DNA from: CBDDKZ01 sp965230415
GTDB lineage: Bacteria > Bacteroidota > Bacteroidia > Cytophagales > JAAEPT01
DNA: 64,000 nt
Direction of reading: 5' to 3'
Assembly (NCBI GenBank): GCA_965230415.1
Contig: CBDDKZ010000005.1
Location: 4,278,001 to 4,342,000, forward strand
Shown: positions 24,551-33,396 of the stretch, piece after piece
How the letters are laid out: the number at the start of each line of letters is the position of its first letter
Position numbering within the stretch: position 1 is the first letter of the stretch
Translations under genes and position numbers: made by a program
The notes under the pieces: generated by a model
Databases searched by the model: none
What the model saw: the letters and a program-made list of their open reading frames with translations, nothing else
What the model was told of the DNA's origin: nothing

Positions 24551-25366
24551 ATGAATTATCAAACGTTTCAGCCTCATCCCGATTTAGCAGCACTCATTAG
24601 TTGTTATTGGACATTGGAAGTGCCGGCAGACAATGATCCTCAAAAACAACGAATTGTGCCCGATGGCACCATTGAAATGGCTTTTATTCTGGGAGATGAC
24701 ATCAAAAGATATACTTCCGAAACAGATTTTATATTACAACCACGTGCGATGGTCCTTGGGCAAACCATTGATCCCTTTTACATAGAACCAACAGGGTACG
24801 TAAATACATTTGCAATTCGTTTTTACCCTTACGGGTTTGCCAATTTTGTAAGTGAACCAATTAAAAGCCTGTCGAACAAAGAAACGCCTATAACATCGTT
24901 ATTTGAAGAAGAAGCTGCCAATAAATTGGAACAGCAAATCATTCAATCTGAAACTACGGAACAACGTATAGCAGTGATTGAGCAATTTCTTCTTGCTATG
25001 TTAAGTGAAAAAACAATCTTAGATAACATCGTTAAAACAACAATAGATACGCTGCTTTCAACTAAGGGTAATGCCTCGATAAGTAGTATTCTTAAGGATG
25101 ATCTTTCTAAAAGAAGGCAACTTGAAAGAAAGTTCGTTACACAGATAGGCATAAGCCCCAAACAGCTGGGTAAGGTGATACGATTGCAAGCAGCCCTAAA
25201 ATTGCTGTTAAGTAAGGAAGAAGAGAAGCTCACCGATGTGGCTTATGAGAGTGAATACTACGACCAGTCTCATTTTATTAAAGATTTCAAGGAGTTTACC
25301 GGGGTGAATCCCAAAGCGTTTTTGGACAGTGAAAACCTGACCTTGTCTGCGCTTTTTTACAAATAA
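24551..25366 (+). CDS. AraC-family transcriptional regulator
   Basis: 271 residues. DUF6597-type N-terminal domain (ISCYWTLEVPADNDPQKQRIVPDGTIEMAFILGD) and C-terminal AraC HTH (DLSKRRQLERKFVTQIGISPKQLGKVIRLQ ... ESEYYDQSHFIKDFKEFTGVNP). Followed 77 bp later by a VOC lipoprotein, mirroring the AraC/VOC pair just upstream; the two pairs are diverged paralogues. Confidence 0.92.
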   Translation: MNYQTFQPHPDLAALISCYWTLEVPADNDPQKQRIVPDGTIEMAFILGDDIKRYTSETDFILQPRAMVLGQTIDPFYIEPTGYVNTFAIRFYPYGFANFVSEPIKSLSNKETPITSLFEEEAANKLEQQIIQSETTEQRIAVIEQFLLAMLSEKTILDNIVKTTIDTLLSTKGNASISSILKDDLSKRRQLERKFVTQIGISPKQLGKVIRLQAALKLLLSKEEEKLTDVAYESEYYDQSHFIKDFKEFTGVNPKAFLDSENLTLSALFYK

Positions 25367-25443
25367 AGTCGGGCGTGTCGCACTTTTACAATTATGTTTA
25401 CCATTGCTTTTATACTTTTGTAATAACATTTTAATGAGCTGAT

Positions 25444-25941
25444 ATGAGGAGTACAATTAAAAGTCTTTCGTTTGTCATTTTGGTTTCGGTTTTTGCAGCC
25501 TGTGCAGGTGAAAAAACATCGGATACCGAAAGTCAAACTAGTGAATTACCAGTAAAACAAAATAAAGAAGATATGCATAGTTTCGTTTCCATTTTTGAGA
25601 TTCCGGCAACTGACATTAGCCGAGCCGTCAATTTCTACCAGGCAATTCTAGGAATTACCATTGAGAAGATGGAGTTTCCGGGTATGGAAATGGGTATTTT
25701 TCCGTACGAGAATGAAGTGGTTACAGGGGTAATTATGAAAGGGGAGGGTTATACGCCTTCTGCCGACGGTGTAACGATCTATTTAAATGGTGGGGAAAAC
25801 CTGCAAAGCATTTTGGATAAGGTGGAAGGCAATGGCGGACAAATACTGGTTCCTAAAACGCCCCACGCCGATGAAAGTGGCTTTTTTGCCCTGTTCATCG
25901 ATTCAGAAGGTAACAAAATGGGCTTGCACTCACCTAATTAA
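25444..25941 (+). CDS. VOC-fold lipoprotein
   Basis: 165 residues with a lipoprotein signal MRSTIKSLSFVILVSVFAAC. The VOC domain begins VSIFEIPATDISRAVNFYQAILGI and ends GFFALFIDSEGNKMGLHS. Anchored in the envelope, possibly ligand binding. A TACTTTTG element (25413-25420) fits the Bacteroidota -7 box upstream. Second gene of the repeated AraC/VOC pair. Confidence 0.87.
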   Translation: MRSTIKSLSFVILVSVFAACAGEKTSDTESQTSELPVKQNKEDMHSFVSIFEIPATDISRAVNFYQAILGITIEKMEFPGMEMGIFPYENEVVTGVIMKGEGYTPSADGVTIYLNGGENLQSILDKVEGNGGQILVPKTPHADESGFFALFIDSEGNKMGLHSPN

Positions 25942-25966
25942 TGGCGTAAAAACAAGCAGATAACAA

Positions 25967-26005
25967 AAGCGATTGAAGTGCAGACTTCGGTCGCTTTTTG
26001 CTTTT
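25967..26005 (+). terminator. Rho-independent terminator
   Basis: AGCGATTGAAGT-GCAG-ACTTCGGTCGCT stem followed by TTTTTGCTTTT, 25 bp after the VOC lipoprotein gene. Confidence 0.85.
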
Positions 26006-26457
26006 GCCTGGTATATTGTTTCTTGAAGTTGTGATCAATAAAATTTGGCATCATGTAAATGGACAAAACTTATGAAAAAACTTCAACGATTGACCCGGAA
26101 CCCGGTATCAGTGTTTTCAATGAGTTCAACGTTTTAATTCTGCGGAACTTATCATAAAATCTAATACTTTTAGCATAAACAATACATTAAAATATTGGCG
26201 ACTGCTTTGACCTATCAATTCTCAATTTGATGTGTTTTTTGACCTTATGAAGAAGGCCTGCCTGCTTATCATTGCATGGAAGAGGTCGTTCCGGATACTA
26301 GCACCGCAGGCCCCCAATGATAGTACAATAGTAGAGTTTTGTGATTAGATGAAGGGTTTCTGTTGCTTTTTATTGTTTAAATGCTCATTTGAAGCAGGTA
26401 ATTAGCACTTTTTTAAACGTATTTACGTAGATTAGCAGGCAAACAGTTTAGAAGGTA
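26006..26457. other. Intergenic, no gene seen
   Basis: About 450 bp between a terminator and the Crp-family gene. Only a 32-codon open frame at 26060 is present, without family resemblance. Expected to hold the promoter of the Crp gene. Confidence 0.45.
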
Positions 26458-27024
26458 GTGAGATCATTTTTGGCCCGTTATGAAAATTTAAGCGAGACTT
26501 CGATTGACGCGTTAATGTTGAAGTGGAACGAAGTAAAAAGCTATACCAGAAATGACATCATAAGCGCTATGGGCACTATAGAGCACCGGCTGTATTTTGT
26601 GGAAGAAGGAATGTTAAGGCTTTATGTGGAGGAAGGAGATACAAATAAAGAAGCCAATGTCGGTTTTGCCTATGAAAATAGCATGATTACTTCTTTTAGC
26701 TCCTTTATCAATCAGGAGCCCTCTAAGCTGAGCCTTCAGGCCCTGACGGCATGTAAGCTGCGCGCTATATCAAAAAGCAAACTGTTTCAATTAATGGCAT
26801 CTGATGTAACTATTGCCTCGTGGTACAGCCATCTATTGGAAAAGACCTTGTCGGGACATATTAACAGGCAAATAGAACTCTTAACTTTAAGTCCCAAACA
26901 ACGATATCACCTTTTTTTGGAGCGGAGTGGCCCACTTGTTAACTCCATTCCGCTCAAGCACATCGCTTCTTACCTGAAAATGAAACCAGAAACACTAAGT
27001 CGCATACGAAATGAAAATCCTTGA
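26458..27024 (+). CDS. Crp/Fnr-family transcriptional regulator
   Basis: 188 residues from a GTG start. Cyclic-nucleotide-binding-like beta barrel (EHRLYFVEEGMLRLYVEEG ... FAYENSMITSFSSFINQEPSKLS) and a C-terminal helical region with a shortened HTH (HIASYLKMKPETLSRIRNE). No FNR iron-sulfur cysteines. The stop codon overlaps a perfect TTGAT-N4-ATCAA box upstream of the next gene, its likely target. Confidence 0.88.
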   Translation: MRSFLARYENLSETSIDALMLKWNEVKSYTRNDIISAMGTIEHRLYFVEEGMLRLYVEEGDTNKEANVGFAYENSMITSFSSFINQEPSKLSLQALTACKLRAISKSKLFQLMASDVTIASWYSHLLEKTLSGHINRQIELLTLSPKQRYHLFLERSGPLVNSIPLKHIASYLKMKPETLSRIRNENP

Positions 27025-27034
27025 TTTACATCAA
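27021..27034. promoter_or_regulatory. FNR/CRP-type binding box
   Basis: TTGATTTACATCAA matches the TTGAT-N4-ATCAA consensus exactly. It lies 45 bp before the lipoprotein ATG and overlaps the end of the Crp-family gene. Confidence 0.75.
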
Positions 27035-27078
27035 GAAATTTTTGCTTCCGGGAGCCGATCTTTGAAAAAAGATGAACT

Positions 27079-27939
27079 ATGAGCAGATTAATTTACCATT
27101 TAAGCCTCTTGTCAGTACTAATGGGGAGTATGTATTCCTGTAAAACGGCAGACCTGAGAACAGTCGAAGTAAGATCCGGAATAGACGAGCAAAGGGGAAA
27201 AAGCCTGCTTGCAGAGATGGCCAAAGCACATGCTTTGCCTAATTGGGACCGTGTAGAGACTTACAGTCTACACCTTACAGACGAGTTTACAGGGATGATG
27301 GGCGCGTTTAGTAATCCCTTTCCAAAAAACAAAGCCGATTTTCACTTTCAGGCCATTCCCAATACATTTACGAGCAAGGTGAAATTTCTGGATGGCAAGT
27401 GGGAAAACAACATTTGGGGCATGCAGTCCTGGAGGACTTATTCAGGAACGGCCCTGGATATTCACCGCTTCGACGACAAAAATGATAAGAATATTGAATT
27501 TTGGTTGCCTACTTATCAGTATTTTATCGAAATTCCGTCCCGGGTTTTTGAGGCAGACGTAATCAGTTTTGCCGGTGAAAGAACATTGGATGGCAACACG
27601 TACAACCTGGTATTTGTGACCTGGAAAAGCAGCACGCCACAACGAGATGTCGATCAGTATATGCTGTGGATAGACCAGGAAACGCATGTGCTGCGGCAAA
27701 TACAATACACCGTAAGGGACAAGTTCCGGTGGATACATGCTACATTGAACTATACATTGTATGAAACGCACGAAGGAATGTTAATCCCGGTGGAAATGAA
27801 CATTAATTTACTGGGGCCACATAAGATGAAGACATTGCACCGTATAAAGATCGAGGACTTCGAAGTCAACAAAGTGCCGAGGGAGGCTTTGCTGTTAGAT
27901 CCGGAATTGGGTACCAAGGGCAAACAAGGACAGAAGTAG
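27079..27939 (+). CDS. Lipoprotein with LolA-like fold (DUF6503-like)
   Basis: 286 residues. Lipoprotein signal ends SVLMGSMYSC. The mature region begins GKSLLAEMAKAHALPNWDRVETYSLHLTD and is rich in beta strands (FHFQAIPNTFTSKVKFLDGK; FRWIHATLNYTLYETHEGMLIPVEMNI), a layout like outer-membrane lipoprotein-sorting-like proteins. Preceded by an FNR-type box and a Crp-family gene. No enzymatic motif. Confidence 0.7.
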   Translation: MSRLIYHLSLLSVLMGSMYSCKTADLRTVEVRSGIDEQRGKSLLAEMAKAHALPNWDRVETYSLHLTDEFTGMMGAFSNPFPKNKADFHFQAIPNTFTSKVKFLDGKWENNIWGMQSWRTYSGTALDIHRFDDKNDKNIEFWLPTYQYFIEIPSRVFEADVISFAGERTLDGNTYNLVFVTWKSSTPQRDVDQYMLWIDQETHVLRQIQYTVRDKFRWIHATLNYTLYETHEGMLIPVEMNINLLGPHKMKTLHRIKIEDFEVNKVPREALLLDPELGTKGKQGQK

Positions 27940-27955
27940 GACTAATGTGCTTTAA

Positions 27956-28525
27956 ATGAATGAACTATTAAAAGAAATAAGGCAATGCACTAACTGCGTT
28001 CCGCACCTGGAACTGGGCCCGCGACCTGTTTTGTCTGCATCGGAACAAAGCAAAATAGTGGTAATAGGGCAGGCGCCGGGAAGCGCAGTACACAAGAGTG
28101 GCGTGCCCTGGGACGATCCAAGTGGTGACAACCTCAGGGCCTGGATGGGAATAGACAAGGACACCTTTTACGATGTGAGTAAAATAGCCTTAGTGCCCAT
28201 GGGTTTTTGTTATCCGGGTAAGGGGAAGTCGGGCGATTTGGCACCGAGAAAGGAGTGTGCACCACTTTGGCATCACCCGCTGATGCAGCAAATGCAAGCG
28301 GTGCAACTCACACTACTTGTCGGGAAATATGCCCAAGACTATTACCTGCCACATTCCAAAAAAGTTAGCCTGACAGAAAAAGTAAAGGATTTTGAAGCCT
28401 ACCTTCCGCAGTATTTCGTTTTACCACACCCATCTCCCAGAAATAACATCTGGCAAGCCAAAAACCGCTGGTTTAAGTCGGAAGTAATACCTGAGCTCAA
28501 AGCATTGGTTAGCAAAATTATATAG
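27956..28525 (+). CDS. Uracil-DNA glycosylase superfamily protein
   Basis: 189 residues. Opening CTNCVPHLELGPRPVLSASEQSKIVVIGQAPGSAVHKSGVPWDDPSGDNLR is the family-4-like UDG active-site region (GQAPG), and the second motif is LPHPSPRNN. The family removes uracil from DNA or acts on other lesions. The four-cysteine iron-sulfur set is not complete (only the N-terminal C..C is clear). Follows the lipoprotein gene by 16 bp. Confidence 0.9.
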   Translation: MNELLKEIRQCTNCVPHLELGPRPVLSASEQSKIVVIGQAPGSAVHKSGVPWDDPSGDNLRAWMGIDKDTFYDVSKIALVPMGFCYPGKGKSGDLAPRKECAPLWHHPLMQQMQAVQLTLLVGKYAQDYYLPHSKKVSLTEKVKDFEAYLPQYFVLPHPSPRNNIWQAKNRWFKSEVIPELKALVSKII

Positions 28526-28593
28526 TAAGAACAAAGTACAGTGCCGAACGAATTATTGTTATCGATGTTATACAGTAGATAAGCGTTTGGTAA

Positions 28594-29145
28594 ATGAAGG
28601 TGAAATTAGTCGAATCGGAAAATGAATTGCTGGAAATATTAGAATTGCAGCATCAAAACCATATCGCTAATGTGCCTGTAGAGTTAAGAAAGGCCAACGG
28701 TTTCGTAACAGTAAGACACGACCTGGATCTGCTCATCAAAATGAATGACCATGCTCCGCAAGTGGTGGCGATCGATCAGGGCAGGGTAGTGGGTTACGGA
28801 TTGGTGATGTTAAAACCCTTTCACGACGCAATACCTGTATTAGTACCCATGTTCGATGTTTTTAAACAAATAACACATAGAGGTAAGCGGCTGGATGCGC
28901 ATAATTATTATGTGATGGGGCAAATTTGTATCTCGGAGGCGTACCGGGGGCAGGGATTAGTTAATGCCATTTATCAAAAACATCGAGAAGCGTATTCCGG
29001 ACGTTTTAATATATGCCTGACAGAAGTTTCAACGAGCAATACCCGCTCATTAAGGGCACACGAAAAAGTGGGTTTCGAAATTATTCATCGTTACCGGGAT
29101 GAAAACGATGAGTGGAACGTGCTGGCCTGGGATTGGACGGACTGA
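28594..29145 (+). CDS. GNAT N-acetyltransferase
   Basis: 183 residues. Acetyl-CoA site MGQICISEAYRGQGLVNAIYQKHRE (motif A, RGQGL) and final strand TRSLRAHEKVGFEIIHRY. Substrate unknown. Ordinary chromosomal gene just before the first orphan attI copy; it lacks an attC, so it marks the left edge of array 2. Confidence 0.9.
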   Translation: MKVKLVESENELLEILELQHQNHIANVPVELRKANGFVTVRHDLDLLIKMNDHAPQVVAIDQGRVVGYGLVMLKPFHDAIPVLVPMFDVFKQITHRGKRLDAHNYYVMGQICISEAYRGQGLVNAIYQKHREAYSGRFNICLTEVSTSNTRSLRAHEKVGFEIIHRYRDENDEWNVLAWDWTD

Positions 29146-29287
29146 GTAGTATATTTTTGATCGTGTGTTTAAATGCACTTTTTTGTGAGGTGACCTGATT
29201 TGGTGTTTGAAAATATACTAAAAGCGCGTTTTAATGCTCTTTTTGTGTTTATTATGGGCCTTCACTACTGCCACGCTTGATTTACTA

Positions 29288-29431
29288 CGAAGGATCTGTG
29301 ATCCTGTTACTCCTACAGGTCTAATTTATTAAAAGGCTATAAATACGGAAGAGCTGGATTTAATAAGTAACATTTGGATTTTTTTTGGTATAATAGAAGT
29401 ATAATATAGTAGTGTATTATACTGAATTGTT
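29288..29431 (+). repeat. attI: Orphan attI-like copy A
   Basis: 144 bp, differing at about 5 positions from 39164-39307. It starts with a GGATC-TGT-GATCC hairpin and ends with the 40-bp core shared with attI-1 (TGTATTATACTGAATTGTT). The sequence diverges from copy B exactly at the G^TT crossover. No integrase gene is adjacent. Confidence 0.88.
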
Positions 29432-29450
29432 GTAGGGCATTGGCGCACCG

Positions 29451-30065
29451 ATGAAAACCAAAAAAAATCAATTGATTGATCTCAAATTAGCAATCGACAA
29501 CTACCATAAGATTTCTGAAACCGCATGGGTTGCTCTTCAGTCATTGATTCAAATACAAGAAGTTTCTAAAGGTAAGCTAGTTCTCAGAGGTGGAGACATG
29601 GCCAGATATATTCATTTCGTAAATAAAGGTTGTCTAAGAACCTTTTATATCGATAAAAACGGCAACACTTACAACAAAAACTTGTTTCTGGAAGGGAGCT
29701 TTGCTGCCTCTAAAGTGTCGTTGCTTACAAAATCTCCTTCCTATTTTTCAATTGAAGCGTTAGAAGATACTATTTTATACAATATTAACTTTGAACAATA
29801 CAAAGCACTTCAAGAAAAACATCATGACCTTCAGAGATTTTATGTAACCTACATTGAACAAAACTGGATCATCAATAGGGAGCAAAATGAAATAGCCTTG
29901 GTAATGACAGGTGCTAAAGATCGGTATTTGAAATTTCTAAGTGAAAATGAGGGTATCGAAAAAAGGATCGCTCAACATCACATTGCGGGCCACCTTGGAA
30001 TTACCCCTACCCAATTAAGCAGAATCAGAAAATCTCTAAAAAGTGATCCTAATCAACATATGTAA
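29451..30065 (+). CDS. Crp/Fnr-family regulator (first gene of cassette A1)
   Basis: 204 residues. Beta-barrel sensor (GKLVLRGGDMARYIHFVNKGCLRTFYIDKNGNTYNKNLFLEG) and a C-terminal HTH (RIAQHHIAGHLGITPTQLSRIRKSLK). It begins 20 bp after the attI crossover and heads a three-gene cassette with a DMT-type transporter and a GNAT enzyme, which it probably regulates. Confidence 0.9.
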   Translation: MKTKKNQLIDLKLAIDNYHKISETAWVALQSLIQIQEVSKGKLVLRGGDMARYIHFVNKGCLRTFYIDKNGNTYNKNLFLEGSFAASKVSLLTKSPSYFSIEALEDTILYNINFEQYKALQEKHHDLQRFYVTYIEQNWIINREQNEIALVMTGAKDRYLKFLSENEGIEKRIAQHHIAGHLGITPTQLSRIRKSLKSDPNQHM

Positions 30066-30100
30066 ATGCTATTGACAAGTGGATAAGAGAGCTTTGTCAC

Positions 30101-30550
30101 ATGAACAAAATAGCATTATTAACGCTCGCATTTGTTGGTGGTGTTTCTCTGGCCATACAAGGAGGACTAAACTCGAAACTTGGAGCTCTGATTAAAAACC
30201 CTCTACTAGCGTCTGTCATTGCATTTTCTTGTAGCACCGTATTTGCTACAATAGCCTTTTTTCTGGTCAATAGGAACATCCCAACGGGTGATCACTTAAG
30301 AGAAATTCCTGTTTACATGTGGTTTACCGGTGGCTTTTTTAGTGTGGTCGGTATTAGTCTTTATTACTACACAATTCCGAAACTGGGTGTTTCTACCATG
30401 ATATCCATGGGACTTTGTGGACAATTGGTTTTTGCAGTGATAGCGGGACATTATGGTTGGTTGGGACTCCCAACTGAACCTGTGTCCATAAAGCGTATAG
30501 CAGGAGTAATTTCCATGATAACTGGTATATTATTAATCAACTTGAAGTAA
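30101..30550 (+). CDS. DMT-superfamily transporter (DUF606 type)
   Basis: 149 residues with five predicted helices. It opens ALLTLAFVGGVSLAIQGGLNSKLGALIKNPLLASVIAFSCSTVFATIAFFL and carries the YYTIPKLGVSTMISMGLCGQL motif of DUF606/YdcZ-like half-size drug/metabolite transporters. Members usually act as dimers exporting small molecules. It sits in a cassette between a Crp regulator and a GNAT acetyltransferase, an export-plus-modification grouping. Confidence 0.88.
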   Translation: MNKIALLTLAFVGGVSLAIQGGLNSKLGALIKNPLLASVIAFSCSTVFATIAFFLVNRNIPTGDHLREIPVYMWFTGGFFSVVGISLYYYTIPKLGVSTMISMGLCGQLVFAVIAGHYGWLGLPTEPVSIKRIAGVISMITGILLINLK

Positions 30551-30552
30551 CA

Positions 30553-31302
30553 ATGAATTCAACAATAGCTCAGAATATCTATAATCTCACATCACTTTGG
30601 CAAACTGTTGGAGAAAAACATAATTCATTTTTCTCACTCCCAAACATTGAATATTCGATCGTCAAAAACTCACAATGGCCAAATCGACTTTGGTTCAATC
30701 AAGAGGTAAGCGATGAATTAATCTATCAAGCGAAACATGAACTAGAAACGTTATCAACAAAACTCATCGTCCCTATTTGGGATTTGAGTAATTTGAAGCT
30801 TGATACTATTCTCAATAGGTTCAATTTTCAACTGCTATTCCAACAAATCGGGATGTCATTTGAACCAAAAGGAATAATAGAAACCAGTCACATAATTGAC
30901 TTTAAAAAAGTCTCAAATGCCACTGAGGCAGGTCTATGGTCAGAAGTATTTCGCAAGAGCTTTGGATATGAAATCAACTCAAACACACTTTTAGAAACTC
31001 ACGAGAGCATCAACTATATTGTTGTTTACAAAGAGAATGACGCAGTAGGTACTGTAATTACGTATGAAACGAACAGAACGTTGGGTATTCACGCTATGGG
31101 AGTGATCCCTCAATATCGCAAACAAGGAATTGCCAATGATATAATGGCTAATATCATTAATTCAGCTATTGAACAAAATACAAATCTATTGACGCTTCAG
31201 GCTTCTGATATGGGGAAAGCTCTGTACATAAGATTGGGATTTGAACAACAATTCGTAGTAAGAAACTACGCCTTACAACAAACACTATCATCCATAAGCT
31301 AA
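30553..31302 (+). CDS. GNAT N-acetyltransferase (third gene of cassette A1)
   Basis: 249 residues. The N-terminal part is of a two-domain acetyltransferase type (FNQEVSDELIYQAKHELETL); the C-terminal GNAT core has LGIHAMGVIPQYRKQGIANDIMANII (motif A, R/Q-x-x-G-x-A) and KALYIRLGFEQQF. The last codons (ALQQ) lie inside R'' and the arm of attC A1, so the attC is partly coding. Two bp after the DMT transporter. Confidence 0.88.
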   Translation: MNSTIAQNIYNLTSLWQTVGEKHNSFFSLPNIEYSIVKNSQWPNRLWFNQEVSDELIYQAKHELETLSTKLIVPIWDLSNLKLDTILNRFNFQLLFQQIGMSFEPKGIIETSHIIDFKKVSNATEAGLWSEVFRKSFGYEINSNTLLETHESINYIVVYKENDAVGTVITYETNRTLGIHAMGVIPQYRKQGIANDIMANIINSAIEQNTNLLTLQASDMGKALYIRLGFEQQFVVRNYALQQTLSSIS

Positions 31303-31389
31303 CTGAGCTATTTGCAAAGGCTGGTGCAATGAGATACTTTTATAGAGATTTGAAAAGTCCAGCTTACGGATGATAGTTGGACGTTAAGC
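31270..31389 (+). repeat. attC-like site A1
   Basis: R'' GCCTTACAAC, R' CGTTAAGC, about 120 bp. The arms ACTATCATCCATAAGCT and AGCTTACGGATGATAGT pair over 17 bases with one mismatch. R'' complements the cassette start with one mismatch. Confidence 0.85.
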
Positions 31390-31595
31390 AGCCATTGTAT
31401 TAAATCCGACTCATATCATTTTATTACACGCGGATAGAATCTCTTGTGGGAGTTTTGCCGCAAAAGATTTGTGGTTGGTATGAGTAGTACATATGGCCTC
31501 GCAAATGATAATGTAGTTTATCAATTAAACTGATAATAATTGACCTCTATTGTCGTTATAGAATTATATCTTTTAATCATATAAATTTTTATCAA

Positions 31596-33014
31596 ATGCC
31601 TAATAACACACCTCTTGCATTACTGGAAGGAGAAAATAATGCAACCGCCAATTATAATTTAATACAAACAACAATCTCAGGTGAGACTGGTGAATTTGTG
31701 ATTTTAAACATACCAGTTGGCCACTTTTATGTTGCAGGTTCGATAGAAGCCACCACCAAAAGACTCTTAATAAGGGGGGCAGGCCGAACAGTTTCAAAAC
31801 TGGATTTTATACCATCGCAAGATTATTGCCTTAAATTATCTAAAAACGGAAGCTCATATAATTTCGGCAGTGAAATCAAGGATATCACTCTTAAATACGA
31901 TCCTGCCAATGCAGACCCGAACAATCCAAACACCGACATCTTGGTATTAAGCTTGGAAAAACAGCGTGGGCTACGCATGAATAATGTAAGTGTATCCGGA
32001 GGAGTCATTGGCGTCAAAATTAATTTTGTTTATGACGTTGCATTCAATAATGTCTATATTTCAGACTTCAGCACTGTAGGTATGAAAATAACAGATGTTA
32101 TTGGAGCGAGTACAACTGTTTACTTGGTAGAAAGCCATATTGAAGGAGCGGGGGACGCCATGCATATATCGGGGGTTCACGGACTTAGAGTGATTAGAAC
32201 AATCGTTCAAGCGAATGTGGCTGGTATTGTTGAAAAAGATAGAGATCGGGAAAGTATCGTTTATATTCAGGATGCTCATTTTGAAGGTAATGCAGAAGAG
32301 TGTTATCGTCAAGAGCGACCATTCAAAGCAGGGAAAAGCCCGTCATACCTTAGCATAGAAAACACTTCACTTTTAAGCGGACCGGCAACACCAAGTACCC
32401 AAAACGTAATACAATTAGATTTTGGTTCTATCTATTTGAGAAATAGTATTTCGTCCTATCAGAAAGGAATAAGCAGATTGTCTGACAGTATAGGTCAGGA
32501 ATATGCATTTGATAGTGTTAAAAACTACTTTTTCGAAAACCCTGTCAGAGACTATTTCGATTACGATCAAATTGTGTCAAAGAATGACGAATTTTCGAAA
32601 TATGCCTTGCCTATAAACACTTACGCAAACGGTTCGTATTTGGAAATTGATAACTCTCCCACAAACACAAAAAATATTAATTTCTACAATTTTATTATGA
32701 ATACAAACACGGCCAATGCGGAAAAAATTAAAACACGAAGAATTGCCCGACCAGGCGTATTCAAAATTCAACTCCGGTTACCGTATCAACAAGTAACAGG
32801 CCAAGATGTGGGAGCCGATATCGAATTAAATGGTAACCTAATTCAAACGGCCAATATAGTTAGTGAAGATCTAGGTAACATGTTGATCGTAATTGAAGAA
32901 GAGCTGAAATTATCGCCTGATGATGAAATAAAAGTCAAACTAACGAGTTCATCTGGAAATATAAGCACTTTGGATAATGGTTATCTAACTATTGAAAGAT
33001 TAACAGTATTGTAA
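31596..33014 (+). CDS. Pectate-lyase-like beta-helix protein without signal peptide
   Basis: 472 residues. No export signal (MPNNTPLALLEGENNATANYN). N-terminal GEFVILNIPVGHFYVAGSIEATTKRLLIRGAGRTVSKLDF is the cap typical of pectate-lyase-like and phage tailspike helices; coils at about 90-260 follow (LRMNNVSVSGGVIGVKINFVYDVAFNNVYISDFSTVGMKI), then a beta-sandwich-like C-terminus. Possibly a tailspike or T6SS/PVC-like effector, or it uses another export route. Its cassette has about 200 bp of leader, perhaps with its own promoter. Confidence 0.7.
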   Translation: MPNNTPLALLEGENNATANYNLIQTTISGETGEFVILNIPVGHFYVAGSIEATTKRLLIRGAGRTVSKLDFIPSQDYCLKLSKNGSSYNFGSEIKDITLKYDPANADPNNPNTDILVLSLEKQRGLRMNNVSVSGGVIGVKINFVYDVAFNNVYISDFSTVGMKITDVIGASTTVYLVESHIEGAGDAMHISGVHGLRVIRTIVQANVAGIVEKDRDRESIVYIQDAHFEGNAEECYRQERPFKAGKSPSYLSIENTSLLSGPATPSTQNVIQLDFGSIYLRNSISSYQKGISRLSDSIGQEYAFDSVKNYFFENPVRDYFDYDQIVSKNDEFSKYALPINTYANGSYLEIDNSPTNTKNINFYNFIMNTNTANAEKIKTRRIARPGVFKIQLRLPYQQVTGQDVGADIELNGNLIQTANIVSEDLGNMLIVIEEELKLSPDDEIKVKLTSSSGNISTLDNGYLTIERLTVL

Positions 33015-33037
33015 AAAATGAATCTTAAGTACCTTTG
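33009..33037 (+). promoter_or_regulatory. Bacteroidota-type promoter without a clear gene
   Basis: TTG at 33009 and TACCTTTG at 33030-33037 (TAnnTTTG) with an 18-base spacer. Only an 18-codon frame (33043; MSITIDDECIRVVLYGI) follows, so the gene served appears truncated. Confidence 0.4.
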
Positions 33038-33194
33038 CAGTAATGTCAATAACAATTGATGATGAATGTATTCGTGTAGTGCTCTATGGAATCTGACTTG
33101 AGCACGACACGAATCTCATTATAATTCCGGGAGGACCTATCTGCAAAGGGGCTAAATTAAGTGCTGAAAGGAGTAGGGGATTGTCAAAAAAGAC

Positions 33195-33392
33195 GGCTGC
33201 TAACATGCTGTATAAAATCATGGCTGAGTAGTGGGTTTAGAAGCCTTATCGTTTCATGGTTTCACCGTCAATCCTGCGGATTGACATGTAGTCTCGGAAA
33301 TATTAACACGTCAATCCACAGGATTGACTTTGTGGTAGATCGAGAGTAACTTACAAGAAAAGACAGCCACAGATTTATACAGTGGCGTTGTA
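33195..33392 (+). repeat. attC-like site A2 (long type)
   Basis: R'' GGCTGCTAAC, R' GCGTTG, about 198 bp. Nearly identical in arms and inner GTCAATCC/GGATTGAC hairpins to the minus-strand site 2 (6828-7024), linking the two arrays by shared ancestry. Confidence 0.9.
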
Positions 33393-33396
33393 TGTA

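Noticed and set aside
26060..26158. 32-codon frame between a terminator and the Crp gene
   Set aside because: Too short and featureless to support as a gene.
28594..29145. GNAT gene as part of array 2
   Set aside because: It lies upstream of attI copy A and has no attC, so it is treated as chromosomal.
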